Positions 62,731 to 64,000 of a DNA stretch of 64,000 nucleotides are shown here, one piece after another. Under the pieces are notes generated by a model, which searched no databases, was not told where the DNA came from, and saw only the letters and a program-made list of their open reading frames with translations. Within the stretch, counting starts at the first letter, position 1. Every line of letters starts with the position of its first letter. The stretch is from Streptomyces hundungensis (GTDB taxonomy: Bacteria; Actinomycetota; Actinomycetes; Streptomycetales; Streptomycetaceae). A program made the position numbers and the translations under genes. The DNA lies in contig NZ_CP032698.1 of NCBI RefSeq assembly GCF_003627815.1, positions 1,550,001 to 1,614,000 of the forward strand, read 5' to 3'.

Positions 62731-62773
62731 GTGGTTCGTGCTTCCTCTCGCGGGGCCCGGCGGCGGGCTCGTC

Positions 62774-63523
62774 CTAGCGGGCTCGGATGTCAGTGATCTG
62801 CCAGTGCCCAGCGCTGAGTTCGGCGGTGACGGACAGCTGGGCGGCGGCGGTGGTCGCGGGCTTGGTGTCCCGCTGGGACCGCTGGTCGAGGAAGACGAGC
62901 AGCTCCGCCCGGTCGCGGGTGAGCCGGATGACTCCGGCCCGGACGACATGGGTGGTCAGACTGAGCTTCTGGTCCACGGCCCGCTGCCTCAACTCGCCGA
63001 ACAGGGCGCTGTACTGTCCGGCCGCTCGGCCGCCCAGCAGTTCCTTGGCCGCGTCCTCGGTGGCGGAGGTGTCCTGGGAGGCGTACGAGAAGACCTTGCC
63101 GAGGGTGTTGCTGACGTCGCCGATGACGCGGGTGGTGGCGGAGGCGTCCGTGAGCGCGTGGTTGCTCAGGGCGGGCGCGGAGGTCAACTGCCGTGCTCGG
63201 AACAGCAGTCCGGCCCCCGCCAGAAGAAGCACGAGGACACCGCCGAGAGCGAGGAGACGCCACAACCGTCCACCCCGCAACGGGGCAACCCTCCCGCCCC
63301 GGACTTCTGCCCCGGCTTCCCGGTCCGCTTCCGGTTGCTCGGCGGAGGCGGATTTCCCGGCGGGGGCGGACTCTTCGGCGGGGGCGGACTCTTCGGCGTG
63401 CTCGGGTTCGGGCTTGGGTTCCGCCTCCGGCCCCGGCTCGGGATCGAGCTTGGGCCCCGGCTCGCGCTCCGGCCAGGACTCCGGCTCGGGCCCGGTGGCC
63501 GGCTTCGTCTCTGCTGTGCTCAC
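62774..63523 (-). CDS. Mce-associated membrane protein (first type) with Pro/Glu repeat region
   Basis: A 249-residue protein paralogous to the one at 61371-62171. Residues 1-75 are a low-complexity acidic/Pro repeat (PEPGPEAEPKPEPEHAEES; APAEESAPAGKSASAE), followed by one membrane helix (LLALGGVLVLLLAGAGLLF) and the extracytoplasmic domain ending HWQITDIRAR. The repeats may span the cytosolic face or bind a partner. ATG 63523 has GGGAGAGAACGC upstream. Confidence 0.85.
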   Translation of the reverse strand: MSTAETKPATGPEPESWPEREPGPKLDPEPGPEAEPKPEPEHAEESAPAEESAPAGKSASAEQPEADREAGAEVRGGRVAPLRGGRLWRLLALGGVLVLLLAGAGLLFRARQLTSAPALSNHALTDASATTRVIGDVSNTLGKVFSYASQDTSATEDAAKELLGGRAAGQYSALFGELRQRAVDQKLSLTTHVVRAGVIRLTRDRAELLVFLDQRSQRDTKPATTAAAQLSVTAELSAGHWQITDIRAR

Positions 63524-63548
63524 GCGTTCTCTCCCTATCGGTCCGTCG

Positions 63549-64000
63549 TCAGGGCGTGGCGACCGGGACCGCGCTGAGTGCCTTCACCTTCCAGCCGGCT
63601 TCGGTGCGTTCGAGGGCCGCCTCCAAACGCTTGCGGTCATCGGTGGCGGCACCCCCCGCCGGGGTCAGGCGAACCCGCACCGTCGCGATGAGCTTCGCCG
63701 TACCGGAGCGGTCGTCGAGTTGGGTGACGGCCGCGTCGGTGACCTCGCCCCGGGCCGACGTGGTGGGCTTTCCCGCGCCCGCGCGGCGGAGCTCGTCGCG
63801 GAGGGGGCCCGTCGAGGCGTCGAGCCAGCCGCGCAGGGTCGCGTCGGGGTGGGCCGCGTCCAGGGTGGAGAGCGCGGCGATCCGTGTGCGGCCCGCCGCC
63901 AGGGCGGCATCGCGGGAGGTGGCGTACGCGACCGAGGAGTCGTCCCGCGCCTGGAGGTACCTCCATCCACCGAACGCGGCGAAGAGGGCCGAGACCGTGA
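63549..64000 (-). CDS. Mce-associated membrane protein (second type), N-terminus beyond window
   Basis: An open frame without a start inside the window runs from the right edge to TGA at 63549-63551, about 150 codons. It reads ALFAAFGGWRYLQARDDSSV, AYATSRDAALAAGRTRIAAL, TLRGWLDASTGPLRDELRRA and ends TEAGWKVKALSAVPVATP, clearly homologous to the protein at 62203-62730. The membrane helix at its N-terminus is cut off. It precedes the next gene by 25 bp and belongs to the same operon, most of which lies to the right. Confidence 0.85.
   Translation of the reverse strand, partial: TVSALFAAFGGWRYLQARDDSSVAYATSRDAALAAGRTRIAALSTLDAAHPDATLRGWLDASTGPLRDELRRAGAGKPTTSARGEVTDAAVTQLDDRSGTAKLIATVRVRLTPAGGAATDDRKRLEAALERTEAGWKVKALSAVPVATP

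Overview
The window is chromosomal DNA of a Streptomyces-type actinomycete. It is very GC-rich, with GTG/TTG starts, many 1-4 bp stop/start overlaps and genus-typical genes (an SsgA-like sporulation protein, a WhiB protein, SCO6745-family protein, the short intergenic GGGGCGCGGGGAACTGCGC repeat). As far as I recall the S. coelicolor map, the order runs parallel to its SCO67xx region (hopanoid genes, zitB, idi, fadBA, ssgD, wblJ), then continues into genes that look like the end of an mce operon. I see no tRNA, rRNA, CRISPR, prophage or insertion sequence.

Region 1 (1-10,100, minus strand) is a hopanoid operon: hpnC-hpnD-hpnE-prenyl synthase-shc-hpnG-hpnH, then dxs (cut by the window edge). 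hpnC is split by an apparent one-base deletion; restoring one G gives a 303-residue protein that ends in the usual GTGA overlap with hpnD. Region 2 (10,117-17,174, minus strand) is a compact operon for an unidentified polyol-phosphate lipid or glycopolymer: a large CDP-alcohol phosphotransferase with a probable CTG start, a cytidylyltransferase-like enzyme, a glycerol-1-phosphate-dehydrogenase-like Fe-alcohol dehydrogenase, a second CDP-alcohol phosphotransferase lacking the last motif Asp, a family 2 glycosyltransferase and a TagGH-like ABC exporter. Region 3 (17,175-19,260) holds a CDF zinc exporter (zitB-like), with a Zur-box-like site and a 13-bp perfect inverted repeat upstream, and isopentenyl diphosphate isomerase, a natural partner for the hopanoid genes.

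Region 4 (19,230-39,080) is mixed: an RsbW-like ATPase, an HdeD-like membrane protein, enoyl-CoA hydratase, GlxA/PfpI proteins, Tex, an ABC-F protein, an orphan type II thioesterase, a D-amino-acid-oxidase-like flavoprotein without its own stop, secreted peptidases, a LacI regulator behind tandemly repeated operators, an MpaB-like protein, an orphan F0 b-subunit-like protein, a secreted sphingomyelinase-like enzyme and a MerR regulator. Region 5 (39,350-45,180, minus strand) is a beta-oxidation operon: CoA transferase-acyl-CoA dehydrogenase-thiolase-FadB, with a promoter and a palindrome at its start.

Region 6 (45,380-54,220) has a trans-acting enoyl reductase homologue, endonuclease V, YciI, a BNR-repeat secreted protein, ssgD, an ABC-F gene behind a leader with a three-codon upstream ORF and a long-range RNA stem, an acyl-ACP desaturase, a WhiB protein and a VOC protein. 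Region 7 (54,460-58,000) is a GntR-PTS EIIC-SIS sugar locus. Region 8 (58,000-60,150) is a divergent pair of LigD-type polymerase and ATP-dependent ligase genes (NHEJ). Region 9 (60,130-64,000, minus strand) is probably the tail of an mce operon: four Mce-associated membrane proteins and a secreted lytic transglycosylase.
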